From IMG/VR virus record IMGVR_UViG_3300027969_000403, positions 1 to 24,937 of that record: a stretch of 24,937 nt of DNA, one strand, 5' to 3'. Of this stretch, positions 14,886-20,379 are shown piece after piece; position 1 is the first letter of the stretch, and the number at the start of each line of letters is the position of its first letter. The notes below the pieces were generated by a model. It saw only the letters and a list, made by a program, of their open reading frames with translations. It did not search any database and was not told the origin of the DNA. Origin of the DNA: a virus. Made by a program: the position numbers and the translations under genes.

Positions 14886-16774
14886 TAGCAATCACCGTAG
14901 CTTCGCCCGACATTGGCTTCGCATGCCACGGGTAAAGATTCACACCAATCAGGGGGCACAGACATGCACTCGACGATATATGCAAGGGCTTCCTCTTGCT
15001 CAGCTTCAGGAACCACAACCACCGCCGCATCGTGCACAGTCAGCTTCACAGGGTAGCGCTTCTTAATCTTCAGCATCTGCTGCCCGACTACGATCCGCGC
15101 CAAGGCTTGAACTACGTTTTCAACTAGCGATCCACCCCACAAAGACACTGGCCCTTTGCGGCTTTTGTAGACGTACTTAGTCGTGGCTTCGGACGTGTCC
15201 TTCCCTAGATCAGGATAGCGAATCATCAACCCATTAGGCAGCCGAATGCCACTCTTATAAACTTTCAAACAATGATTCTTACCATAGTAGTACGGCTTGT
15301 GTGGGTTACCCTGCTTATCTTTAGGCCACACTGCTAGGTCATCAATCACTTTGTCGCCTTCACGCCAAAGTTTAATAACCATGTCGTTCTTATCGCGGTA
15401 CACGCCCACGATACGCTTAGCTTCCTCATCATCAATGACAGCCCCGGGCGGCGTAGTCTTTAGCGTGTGCTGAAGTTTTAACGCGCCAGTCCCATACCCA
15501 AGCCCGAGAATGCAGGTCTTACCCACAAAACGTTCAGTAGGATTTGCTTTGCTGACAGGTCGGTTATATACCTCAGATGCAAAGATAGAGTAAACATCCT
15601 CTCCGTTGCGAAACTGCTCAACGACATCTTCTTGCCCAGCTAACCATACAAGGATACGCGCCTCAATCTGAGAGGAGTCACAGTTGATAACTACATGACC
15701 CTCGGGAGCAACTACTGCGTTCTTTAAGGCTTTCTTTTTCTTGTCCCTTGATGGCAAGTTTTGGAAGTTAACCTTGTCTGACCCTGCCCACCTACCAGTG
15801 TGGGCACCATAGTATTTAAGAGGTATTGGCAAACGGCCCTCATTACGCATACCAATGTCGATGAATCTCTCAATCCTCGATTCCTCAATGGTTGATTTCG
15901 TGCCAAGACGAACCGCGCATAGCTGCTGAATAAATGTGTCTTCCATCTCAGTGAGCGCCAAAAATCCCTCGTCATTCTTCGCCAAAGCATAGGTTTCCTT
16001 TCCTGTCGTGCCGCTAACTTTCATCGGGGGCGTGATGCCATGCTCCAGCAAGATTGCTGCGAACTGTTTATTGCTAGATAGCTTCTTGCGTACAGCTTCT
16101 TCTGTATCGCATTTGAGTTTCTCCATTAAGCCCGTGAGAAGCTCGCTTTTCTCCGCCTGCATATCAGCAAGCCTTTCTTGCAACAAGGCATCGTCAACCT
16201 CAAAGACAGGCTCAGTAAACATGCGTAGGGTCATGTCTATAAGCTCTAACTCTTCTTCGGGAAACTCACCCGCTAACTCTCTGAATAGCCTGAACGTAAG
16301 GTCTACGTCATTCTTGCAATACTCACCGTACTGCGCCAAGTCGGCGGGGGTGAAGTCTTTACGGCTCTTACCTTCAGCGGCAATAACCTCATCGCCCTTC
16401 TTGCCAAGCACGTACCGATCAGCTAGCTTAGATAACGACCCGCCAGCGTCTACGCCGTGAAGCGCCCTCGCCATACTAAGAGTATCTAGCAGGAAGATTG
16501 GCTTGATACCAAAGTGCCAGCTAAGAATACAACCGTCGAACAATGTGTTATGACAGAGTAGTGCAGATTGGTCCCAATCGAATGTGTTGAGATAGCTAGA
16601 GATTTCCTCATGCGAACCTGAGAACCATTCTTCTGGGGCGTCGTCAACCTTCACACCAACGCCTATGACTTCAAAACGTGAGTCTCTTACGTACTCTTCT
16701 GTAGTCTGATACTTAAACCCTAGCTTAAGTTTGTTGTCGTAAAATGTTTCAAAGTCTAATGTAATTAAATTCAT
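14885..16774 (-). CDS. polA-like: Family A DNA polymerase with 3'-5' exonuclease
   Basis: 629 residues, T7/Pol I type. Exonuclease motifs: DFETF (Asp7, Glu9), NTLFD (Asp80), and EYCKNDVD (Tyr152, Asp156). Polymerase motifs: A is NCDSSQIEAR (catalytic Asp366); B is RFVGKTCILGLGYG (Arg415, Lys419, Tyr427); C is VHDAAVV (His581, Asp582). By motif B spacing the residue equivalent to E. coli Phe762 is Leu423. Motif C has Ala583 where Pol I has Glu883. No 5' nuclease domain is present. Its ATG overlaps the stop of a 34-residue membrane protein as ATGA. It replicates phage DNA with the primase-helicase encoded downstream. Confidence 0.96.
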   Translation of the reverse strand: MNLITLDFETFYDNKLKLGFKYQTTEEYVRDSRFEVIGVGVKVDDAPEEWFSGSHEEISSYLNTFDWDQSALLCHNTLFDGCILSWHFGIKPIFLLDTLSMARALHGVDAGGSLSKLADRYVLGKKGDEVIAAEGKSRKDFTPADLAQYGEYCKNDVDLTFRLFRELAGEFPEEELELIDMTLRMFTEPVFEVDDALLQERLADMQAEKSELLTGLMEKLKCDTEEAVRKKLSSNKQFAAILLEHGITPPMKVSGTTGKETYALAKNDEGFLALTEMEDTFIQQLCAVRLGTKSTIEESRIERFIDIGMRNEGRLPIPLKYYGAHTGRWAGSDKVNFQNLPSRDKKKKALKNAVVAPEGHVVINCDSSQIEARILVWLAGQEDVVEQFRNGEDVYSIFASEVYNRPVSKANPTERFVGKTCILGLGYGTGALKLQHTLKTTPPGAVIDDEEAKRIVGVYRDKNDMVIKLWREGDKVIDDLAVWPKDKQGNPHKPYYYGKNHCLKVYKSGIRLPNGLMIRYPDLGKDTSEATTKYVYKSRKGPVSLWGGSLVENVVQALARIVVGQQMLKIKKRYPVKLTVHDAAVVVVPEAEQEEALAYIVECMSVPPDWCESLPVACEANVGRSYGDC

Positions 16775-16875
16775 ATATCTGATTTGTCTTCACCTATAAA
16801 AATCCGAATGGTGATGTATACAGACAGCACTAAGCTCGCGCCGCCAAGTGCTAGTAGTAAAAAGATTTCAAGCAT
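16771..16875 (-). CDS. 34-residue single-span membrane protein
   Basis: A tiny protein: MLEIF, then a hydrophobic helix of about 22 residues (LLLALGGASLVLSVYITIRI) and a charged GEDKSDI end. ATG at 16875 is preferred over an upstream ATG at 16959 because it has GGGAGAAG at ideal spacing; that site is written into the last codons (LREKN) of the upstream gene. Its stop overlaps the polymerase start as ATGA. Phages often carry such small inner-membrane proteins next to replication or lysis genes. Function unknown. Confidence 0.7.
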   Translation of the reverse strand: MLEIFLLLALGGASLVLSVYITIRIFIGEDKSDI

Positions 16876-17257
16876 GATTCTTCTCCCGCAACTTAGCTTC
16901 GATCTCCCTAATGCACTGCATCTGATAGGGTGACAAGTCACCGTCCCAGCACTCCTCAATCTCTTTGTCTGTCAGCCTTACCCATGTGCGCTGGGGTGGA
17001 GTAACTGGAACATTTACTGGCATACCTAAACAACCAATATTCCCGATCTTATGTGGCGGGTGGGCATAAAGAGGCGTCCAACCCAAATCCCTTGGATGAT
17101 CATCAGTCATCGTTATCTCATACCCAACCTCGGGACATATCGCTTCACCCCATTCAGGCTCAAGCCAAGCCACAGGCTTGACCTGATTTGTTTCTGATTG
17201 CATAGCTAGGACATCGTGGATTTGTCTGAGCAACCCGCAGATTTCGTCTTTAGTCAT
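16868..17257 (-). CDS. Small modular phage protein, C-terminal W..LT..EI...LREKN module
   Basis: 129 residues in two parts. Residues about 1-75 carry PVAWLEPEWG and GWTPLYAHPP, short modules I recall in small phage proteins. The C-terminal part is WVRLTDKEIEE... IREIEAKLREKNHA, which shares its pattern with three neighbouring genes (see findings). ATG at 17257 overlaps the previous stop as ATGA and has AAGGGGA upstream. Its last codons contain the Shine-Dalgarno for the membrane-protein gene. Nothing indicates an enzyme. Confidence 0.75.
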   Translation of the reverse strand: MTKDEICGLLRQIHDVLAMQSETNQVKPVAWLEPEWGEAICPEVGYEITMTDDHPRDLGWTPLYAHPPHKIGNIGCLGMPVNVPVTPPQRTWVRLTDKEIEECWDGDLSPYQMQCIREIEAKLREKNHA

Positions 17258-17481
17258 GTTTGTCCCCTTGCTCGGATGTTACGGGCGCACTCTTCAGCCA
17301 AGTTGTATGGCGTGCCGTCATCGGTTTCTTCACACACCCTTGCACACGCCTCACGCTCTTTAGCCGCTACCAGTTTGGCAAATGCTTCAAAGGCTTGGTA
17401 TTTTGGATAACCAATGTATTTTGGATAGCCAATGACAATGCCACATTGTCTAGCCATCTCAATGATTTCATCTTGTGTCAT
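17254..17481 (-). CDS. Small phage protein (MTQDEII...EREACARVCE...RARGQ type)
   Basis: A 75-residue protein: MTQDEIIEMARQCG, then a duplicated hexapeptide IGYPKY-IGYPKY, then FAKLVAAKEREACARVCEE and IRARGQT at the end. The MT.DEII.MAR ... EREACA.VCE ... RARGQ layout is one I recall in small phage proteins of unknown function. The hexapeptide duplication reflects an 18-bp tandem repeat (17398-17433). It overlaps both neighbours by 4 bases, and the ARGQ codons supply the next Shine-Dalgarno. Confidence 0.75.
   Translation of the reverse strand: MTQDEIIEMARQCGIVIGYPKYIGYPKYQAFEAFAKLVAAKEREACARVCEETDDGTPYNLAEECARNIRARGQT
17398..17433. repeat. 18-bp tandem direct repeat within a small gene
   Basis: Two adjacent copies, 17398-17415 and 17416-17433, differ at one base and encode the tandem IGYPKY hexapeptides. 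The in-frame length and high identity suggest a recent slippage duplication. Confidence 0.85.
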
Positions 17482-17723
17482 GTGTTCAGCTCCCGCAACT
17501 TAGATTCAATGTTCTGTATCCCTGCAATGAAGTTGCCTTTCGTTAAAGTCTTTGCAAGCTCTGTTATTTCATCAGCGGTTAGCCCTGACCAAGGACGCGC
17601 CCTTTCCGCTCTTAGTGCGGCTTTCTTCAGCGCTTTGTTCTCTGCCACAAGTTCGTTAATCTGATTAAGAACATCCTTCAGCATTTCAGAAGTCTCATGC
17701 AGTGCCTTCATTGCTTCAGTCAT
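17478..17723 (-). CDS. Coiled-coil protein with C-terminal LREKN-type module
   Basis: 81 residues. The first 45 form an amphipathic coiled coil (MLKDVLNQINELVAENKALKKAALRAE), then the shared C-terminal module WSGLTADEITELAK...NIESKLRELNT. ATG at 17723 overlaps the previous stop (ATGA); the GGTGGTGA in the last codons of the previous gene is a likely ribosome site. The coil suggests self-association. Function unknown. Confidence 0.72.
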   Translation of the reverse strand: MTEAMKALHETSEMLKDVLNQINELVAENKALKKAALRAERARPWSGLTADEITELAKTLTKGNFIAGIQNIESKLRELNT

Positions 17724-18052
17724 GCTTCACCACCCTGCTTTGGCTTGCAAGCATCATTGAAACCCTCGGCATAGCCCATTGCATATTCTGCGGGTGTATT
17801 CTTCTCCCGCAGTCGCTCTTGCGCCGCCGCCACTAGGTCAAACGGCGCGTCTTTCTTGTCGAGCATCAAAGACATGCTCTCTTCTTCAGTCAGGTCTTTC
17901 CATCCGCTTTTAGATGCATACGACAAAGCATGTTGCAGTACGTCCTTGGCATGGCACAGCGCTTCTGTGGACTCGCTCAACTGCATAGGGGTAGTTGCGT
18001 CAAGCTCTAGCTTGATGGCTTCAATGGCAAATTTAATAGCTTCGATAATCAT
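17720..18052 (-). CDS. Small helical protein with LREKN-type module and GYAEGFNDACKP tail
   Basis: 110 residues: an N-terminal helix (IIEAIKFAIEAIKLELDATT), a middle with ALCHAKDVLQHALSYA, then WKDLTEEESMSL ... AAAQERLREKNT, and an extra C-terminal YAMGYAEGFNDACKPKQGG. It overlaps the preceding gene by 4 bases (ATGA). This is one of four neighbouring genes sharing the same C-terminal pattern; here that pattern is internal, with a tail added. Confidence 0.72.
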   Translation of the reverse strand: MIIEAIKFAIEAIKLELDATTPMQLSESTEALCHAKDVLQHALSYASKSGWKDLTEEESMSLMLDKKDAPFDLVAAAQERLREKNTPAEYAMGYAEGFNDACKPKQGGEA

Positions 18053-18213
18053 GATGTTTGTTCTTCCTCTAGTTCGCGTTCTATACGATCAATAGCTGCT
18101 TGCATAGTTTCAAGGCGTTTGATGGCTTCAACTACTTCCTGCTTCTCTTTGACAGACAAGGTTCGTGACGTTCGTAAACCATTTAAAGCGTTTAAGATGG
18201 ACTCGATACTCAT
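18049..18213 (-). CDS. Small coiled-coil protein (54 aa)
   Basis: 54 residues from ATG at 18213: SIESILNALNGLRTSRTLSV then KEKQEVVEAIKRLETM and an acidic end (ERELEEEQTS). The later ATG is chosen over one at 18246 because AGGAGA sits 4 bases upstream of it, and the added residues from the earlier start look unlike a protein N-terminus. The sequence is nearly all helix, with heptad-like spacing. Function unknown. It overlaps the next gene by 4 bases. Confidence 0.7.
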   Translation of the reverse strand: MSIESILNALNGLRTSRTLSVKEKQEVVEAIKRLETMQAAIDRIERELEEEQTS

Positions 18214-18217
18214 AATA

Positions 18218-18223
18218 TCTCCT
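18218..18223 (-). promoter_or_regulatory. Ribosome-binding site deciding the start at 18213
   Basis: AGGAGA on the minus strand with 4 bases before ATG 18213; the alternative ATG at 18246 has no such site. Confidence 0.75.
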
Positions 18224-18261
18224 AAAAAATCCATCATAAAGCCCACCTGTTACGCTTCTAG

Positions 18262-18510
18262 CTAGCTATTCCTTCTTCTCAATTCGTTCTCGATTGCTCG
18301 AGCAAATGTCAAGTAGACATTACCGTTCGTTTGCTTGCGTACATCTTCTAGGATGTCCGAAATGTCTTTCTCTCTAAGCCCTTCCCACGGCCCTTTGCTG
18401 GTAGCTGTACTAGGCTTGACTTGGGTATAAAGTTTCTTACATTTGCTACATGCCCATTCCGATGTGCGGTTAGCGCTCACATCTGTCCAAAGATGGTCAT
18501 CACATGTCAC
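18262..18510 (-). CDS. Small CxxC protein with LREKN-type C-terminal module, GTG start
   Basis: 82 residues from GTG at 18510. The N-terminal part has Cys3, His6 and CSKC (WACSKCKKLY), a possible small zinc knuckle, followed by a linker and the shared module WEGLREKDISDI...FARAIENELRRRNS. The GTG is chosen because GAGGAGGAG ends 7 bases upstream, while upstream ATGs lack a site and add residues of unlikely composition. It overlaps the previous gene by 11 bases. Confidence 0.72.
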   Translation of the reverse strand: MTCDDHLWTDVSANRTSEWACSKCKKLYTQVKPSTATSKGPWEGLREKDISDILEDVRKQTNGNVYLTFARAIENELRRRNS

Positions 18511-18664
18511 TGTCTTGCTCCTCCTCAACTTTATTAGCAAGGGCATCGCGGAGCGCACTAATAGCGTTGTCCACAAAACCCTCATCGAATGACGGGAGCT
18601 TGTTAAACTCCCGCACAACCTCTAGCGCCTTAAGCGCTAGTTCGGCAGCTTCTTTCAGCTTCAC
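18500..18664 (-). CDS. Small helical phage protein (54 aa), GTG start
   Basis: A 54-residue frame below usual calling length: GTG at 18664 overlaps the previous stop as GTGA, ending TGA at 18500. Sequence starts KLKEAAELALKALEVVREFN, then LPSFDEGFVDNAISALRDAL and an acidic tail. The ALKALE...ALRDALA style is common in small phage proteins. There is no ribosome site, so translation probably depends on coupling. It contains the GAGGAGGAG site for the next gene. Confidence 0.7.
   Translation of the reverse strand: MKLKEAAELALKALEVVREFNKLPSFDEGFVDNAISALRDALANKVEEEQDSDM
18518..18526 (-). promoter_or_regulatory. Strong ribosome-binding site for the GTG start at 18510
   Basis: GAGGAGGAG on the minus strand, ending 7 bases before GTG 18510. 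It lies inside the coding sequence of the upstream 54-residue gene (codons for VEEEQ). Confidence 0.75.
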
Positions 18665-18834
18665 GCGCGTTCGGACAGAATCCGCTCGGGGTCGCGCTTT
18701 GGCTCAGGAGCTTTCTCAGCCTTCTCGGGCTTAGCTTCTTGCTGTACCTTGACCTCAGCCGCTTTCTTTTCATCAGCCTCGATGCGTTTGATTGGCTCTA
18801 CTGGTGGTTTGTGACTTACTGATTCAATTCTCAT
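18661..18834 (-). CDS. Small Lys/Glu/Pro-rich disordered protein (57 aa)
   Basis: 57 residues: MRIESVSHKPPVEPIKRIEA, then a charged low-complexity stretch (VKVQQEAKPEKAEKAPEPK) and DPERILSERA. ATG at 18834 has GAGG 7 bases upstream. Its stop overlaps the next GTG as GTGA. It is probably disordered in solution; no function is inferred. The neat overlaps on both sides support coding. Confidence 0.7.
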   Translation of the reverse strand: MRIESVSHKPPVEPIKRIEADEKKAAEVKVQQEAKPEKAEKAPEPKRDPERILSERA

Positions 18835-18997
18835 TTAAAACCTCATTTAGTAAAAGTTCAATTGCCTTTAGTTCCTCTGCTGTCCGGCGCATTTGGATGG
18901 GGTTGCCCCTGCCTTTTGCCGCCGCCTCAAGCACACTAGCTGCTTCGGCAATAACTTCAGCCGTGTGCCTCAAGTTCTGTATGGTTTGTTCATTCAT
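18824..18997 (-). CDS. Small helical protein (57 aa)
   Basis: 57 residues: MNEQTIQNLRHTAEVIAEAA, SVLEAAAKGRGNPIQMRR, then TAEELKAIELLLNEVL. Two predicted helices. ATG at 18997 overlaps the previous stop as ATGA; the end overlaps the next start by 11 bases and contains that gene's GAGG. It is shorter than many callers' limits but the frame is clear. Family not recognised. Confidence 0.7.
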   Translation of the reverse strand: MNEQTIQNLRHTAEVIAEAASVLEAAAKGRGNPIQMRRTAEELKAIELLLNEVLNEN

Positions 18998-19158
18998 TGC
19001 ATCTTGTATCTAAGCTGCTTCGGCCTAGGGTCAGTAATGGCTTTCTCTTCTGTCTTAAAAATGTGCTCGTTGAAACACATCCTTCGTCTTGTTGTAAGAC
19101 TGTCCTTAGTTCTTGTGTCGGTAGTCTCGGTTGGGGCATTGCACAAGGGGCACTTCAC
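18994..19158 (-). CDS. NrdR-like zinc-ribbon protein, GTG start
   Basis: 54 residues from GTG 19158: KCPLCNAPTETTDTRTKDSL, TTRRRMCFNEHIFKTEEK, then a basic tail. CPLC plus the RRRMC...H pair fits a zinc ribbon like the N-terminal domain of NrdR (C..C...DTR...RRR.C..C.). The second pair is Cys + His rather than Cys + Cys, and the NrdR ATP-cone is absent. Such lone ribbons occur in phages and could bind DNA. GTG is chosen because GGAGGAA lies 5 bases upstream. Confidence 0.75.
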   Translation of the reverse strand: MKCPLCNAPTETTDTRTKDSLTTRRRMCFNEHIFKTEEKAITDPRPKQLRYKMQ

Positions 19159-19163
19159 GTCTA

Positions 19164-19170
19164 TTCCTCC
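19164..19170 (-). promoter_or_regulatory. Strong ribosome-binding site for the GTG start at 19158
   Basis: GGAGGAA on the minus strand, 5 bases before GTG 19158. It decides the start: the alternative 12 codons upstream has no site and lies in the non-coding gap. Confidence 0.75.
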
Positions 19171-19203
19171 AAAGTAAAAAACAACTGGTATCAATCTAGG
19201 GTG

Positions 19204-19242
19204 TCAATTTAGCATCCATGTATGCGTGGGATGCTAAATTGA
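19204..19242. other. Perfect 14-bp inverted repeat with 11-base loop
   Basis: TCAATTTAGCATCC at 19204-19217 and its exact reverse complement at 19229-19242 flank 11 bases. It lies in the 100-base gap between the HTH-DUF3310 gene and the Zn-ribbon gene. There is no T-run after it in either direction, so it does not look like a standard terminator. On the minus strand a perfect TTGACA overlaps its trailing arm, but no good -10 box lies 16-18 bases on. Candidates are an operator, an RNA processing hairpin or a replication-related site. Confidence 0.8.
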
Positions 19243-19258
19243 TCTATGAAATAAAAAA

Positions 19259-19747
19259 TTATTTAGAGAGGTTTTCAATCTCGCGGTTGAGATACCACTG
19301 CGCTTTCTTCAAGTTCTCTAAACGATCACCTTTGTGGTCGGCGCGAGTGATGTACTTCACTACATTGCCCAAGTGATAGTTAAGATTCTTTGCCTCGATA
19401 AAATCAATAGTCTCAATACCACCTGTCTTGTAGTGGGTTGGGTGATTGATAGCATCCGCATTTACCGCGACAGTTTCAATAGCTTGTACCCTAGCCATCC
19501 TAGCCTTGGGTTTTGCCAACGCTTCATCGCGGCGATTGACAAACTGCTTCCTTGCTTGCGACATCAAGTTGTATGCGTAAGGCTTTGATACCTTAAACTT
19601 TTTCATGATGTCCCTTACCGTAACACCAACGCTGTTAGCCATTGTGTTAGCTACTTCTACTACTTTACTCATCTGCCTTTTCCTTTTTAGTTCGGCGTTA
19701 AAAAACGATCTCAACCCCATGCTGAAACCGTGGACTTTCACTGTCAT
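19259..19747 (-). CDS. HTH-DUF3310 protein, possible nucleotide kinase-related
   Basis: 162 residues. Residues about 40-66 look like a helix-turn-helix (VTVRDIMKKFKVSKPYAYNL). The C-terminal INHPTHYKTGGIETIDFIEA and NLKKAQWYLNREI (100-157) are the DUF3310 domain; T7 gp1.7, a nucleotide kinase, carries this domain. ATG at 19747 overlaps the VRR-NUC stop (ATGA) and has AAGGAGA in place. A second ATG at 19672 also has AAGGAAAAGG upstream and would remove the first 25 residues, so a shorter form is possible. A role in nucleotide metabolism is inferred from the family only. Confidence 0.85.
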   Translation of the reverse strand: MTVKVHGFSMGLRSFFNAELKRKRQMSKVVEVANTMANSVGVTVRDIMKKFKVSKPYAYNLMSQARKQFVNRRDEALAKPKARMARVQAIETVAVNADAINHPTHYKTGGIETIDFIEAKNLNYHLGNVVKYITRADHKGDRLENLKKAQWYLNREIENLSK

Positions 19748-20037
19748 ACATCTCCTTTTATAAAGACTTCAAACTCGTGCAAGTTTTCCTCATTGACAAC
19801 ACAGGTAGTACCTCCCGCCTTGTCTATATCGCCTAGCGCTTTAATCTGCAATGCAGTAGGCTTACCTTTACCAGCCTTCGCCTCTATAGCTAAGAACCTA
19901 CCGCGCCAGCAGCACAAGAAGTCAGGTACTCCTGCGTTACCAAACCCCGCGCCATGCGGCATCGCATAGTAGATGCTGTGCCGTTTAAGAATATCTTTGA
20001 TCTTGTCCTTCACTTTACCTTCAGGCGTTTGTGCCAT
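19744..20037 (-). CDS. VRR-NUC domain nuclease
   Basis: A 97-residue single-domain PD-(D/E)XK nuclease of the VRR-NUC family: Asp39 in GVPDFLCC, Glu52 and Lys54 in AIEAKAG, Gln64 in the following helix, and an N-terminal Glu6 helix (TPEGKVKDKIKDIL). Stand-alone VRR-NUC proteins from phages act on structured DNA such as Holliday junctions or flaps; here it probably helps recombination or resolution. Its start overlaps the previous gene by 17 bases and has AAAGGTGG upstream. Confidence 0.88.
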   Translation of the reverse strand: MAQTPEGKVKDKIKDILKRHSIYYAMPHGAGFGNAGVPDFLCCWRGRFLAIEAKAGKGKPTALQIKALGDIDKAGGTTCVVNEENLHEFEVFIKGDV

Positions 20038-20362
20038 TTACCGTCCCACCTTTCAATGACTCTAAAGTTAATCTATCTATCACTACACAGAACCATGTCT
20101 CAGACGACCTCCACCCATCGTACTCAAGGTGCGGCATCGTAACGCTATACACATTCAGCTTCTGCAACTTGTACTCGGGTATGAGATTCGGTTGCGGTGA
20201 TGCGAGAATCATTGCCATCTTTGTCTTTAACACGTCCGGCAATGTCCCGCTATCGTAGTAGCGCACAAGGTCATCAGCCACATAAACCGTGTACTTGTTG
20301 TCTACCTTGCGCAAAGGAACCCTTACTAGATTCCAGTCTCGGTGATGCACAACGGGACTCAT
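20021..20362 (-). CDS. Unrecognised phage protein (113 aa)
   Basis: 113 residues from ATG 20362, 18 bases after the preceding stop; GGA lies 4 bases upstream. A TTG at 20401 would extend it by 13 residues but has no ribosome site. The protein is rich in beta-prone and aromatic residues (NKYTVYVADDLVRYYDSG, YSVTMPHLEYDGW, WFCVVID). No motif is recognised. It groups with the 312-residue gene upstream, which shows a similar style (Tyr-rich, mixed alpha/beta). Confidence 0.7.
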   Translation of the reverse strand: MSPVVHHRDWNLVRVPLRKVDNKYTVYVADDLVRYYDSGTLPDVLKTKMAMILASPQPNLIPEYKLQKLNVYSVTMPHLEYDGWRSSETWFCVVIDRLTLESLKGGTVNGTNA

Positions 20363-20379
20363 GCTTCCAGTCTTTGTAC

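Noticed and set aside
14791-15030. 79-codon frame overlapping the polymerase 3' end
   Set aside because: It is in a different phase from the clear polymerase end and runs across the better-supported 49-residue gene (TAATG start); its start lies within motif C codons.
19159-19258. Sigma-70 type promoter with TTGACA in the inverted-repeat gap
   Set aside because: The -35 hexamer is perfect but no TATAAT-like hexamer lies 16-18 bases downstream, so it was left as part of the inverted-repeat finding.
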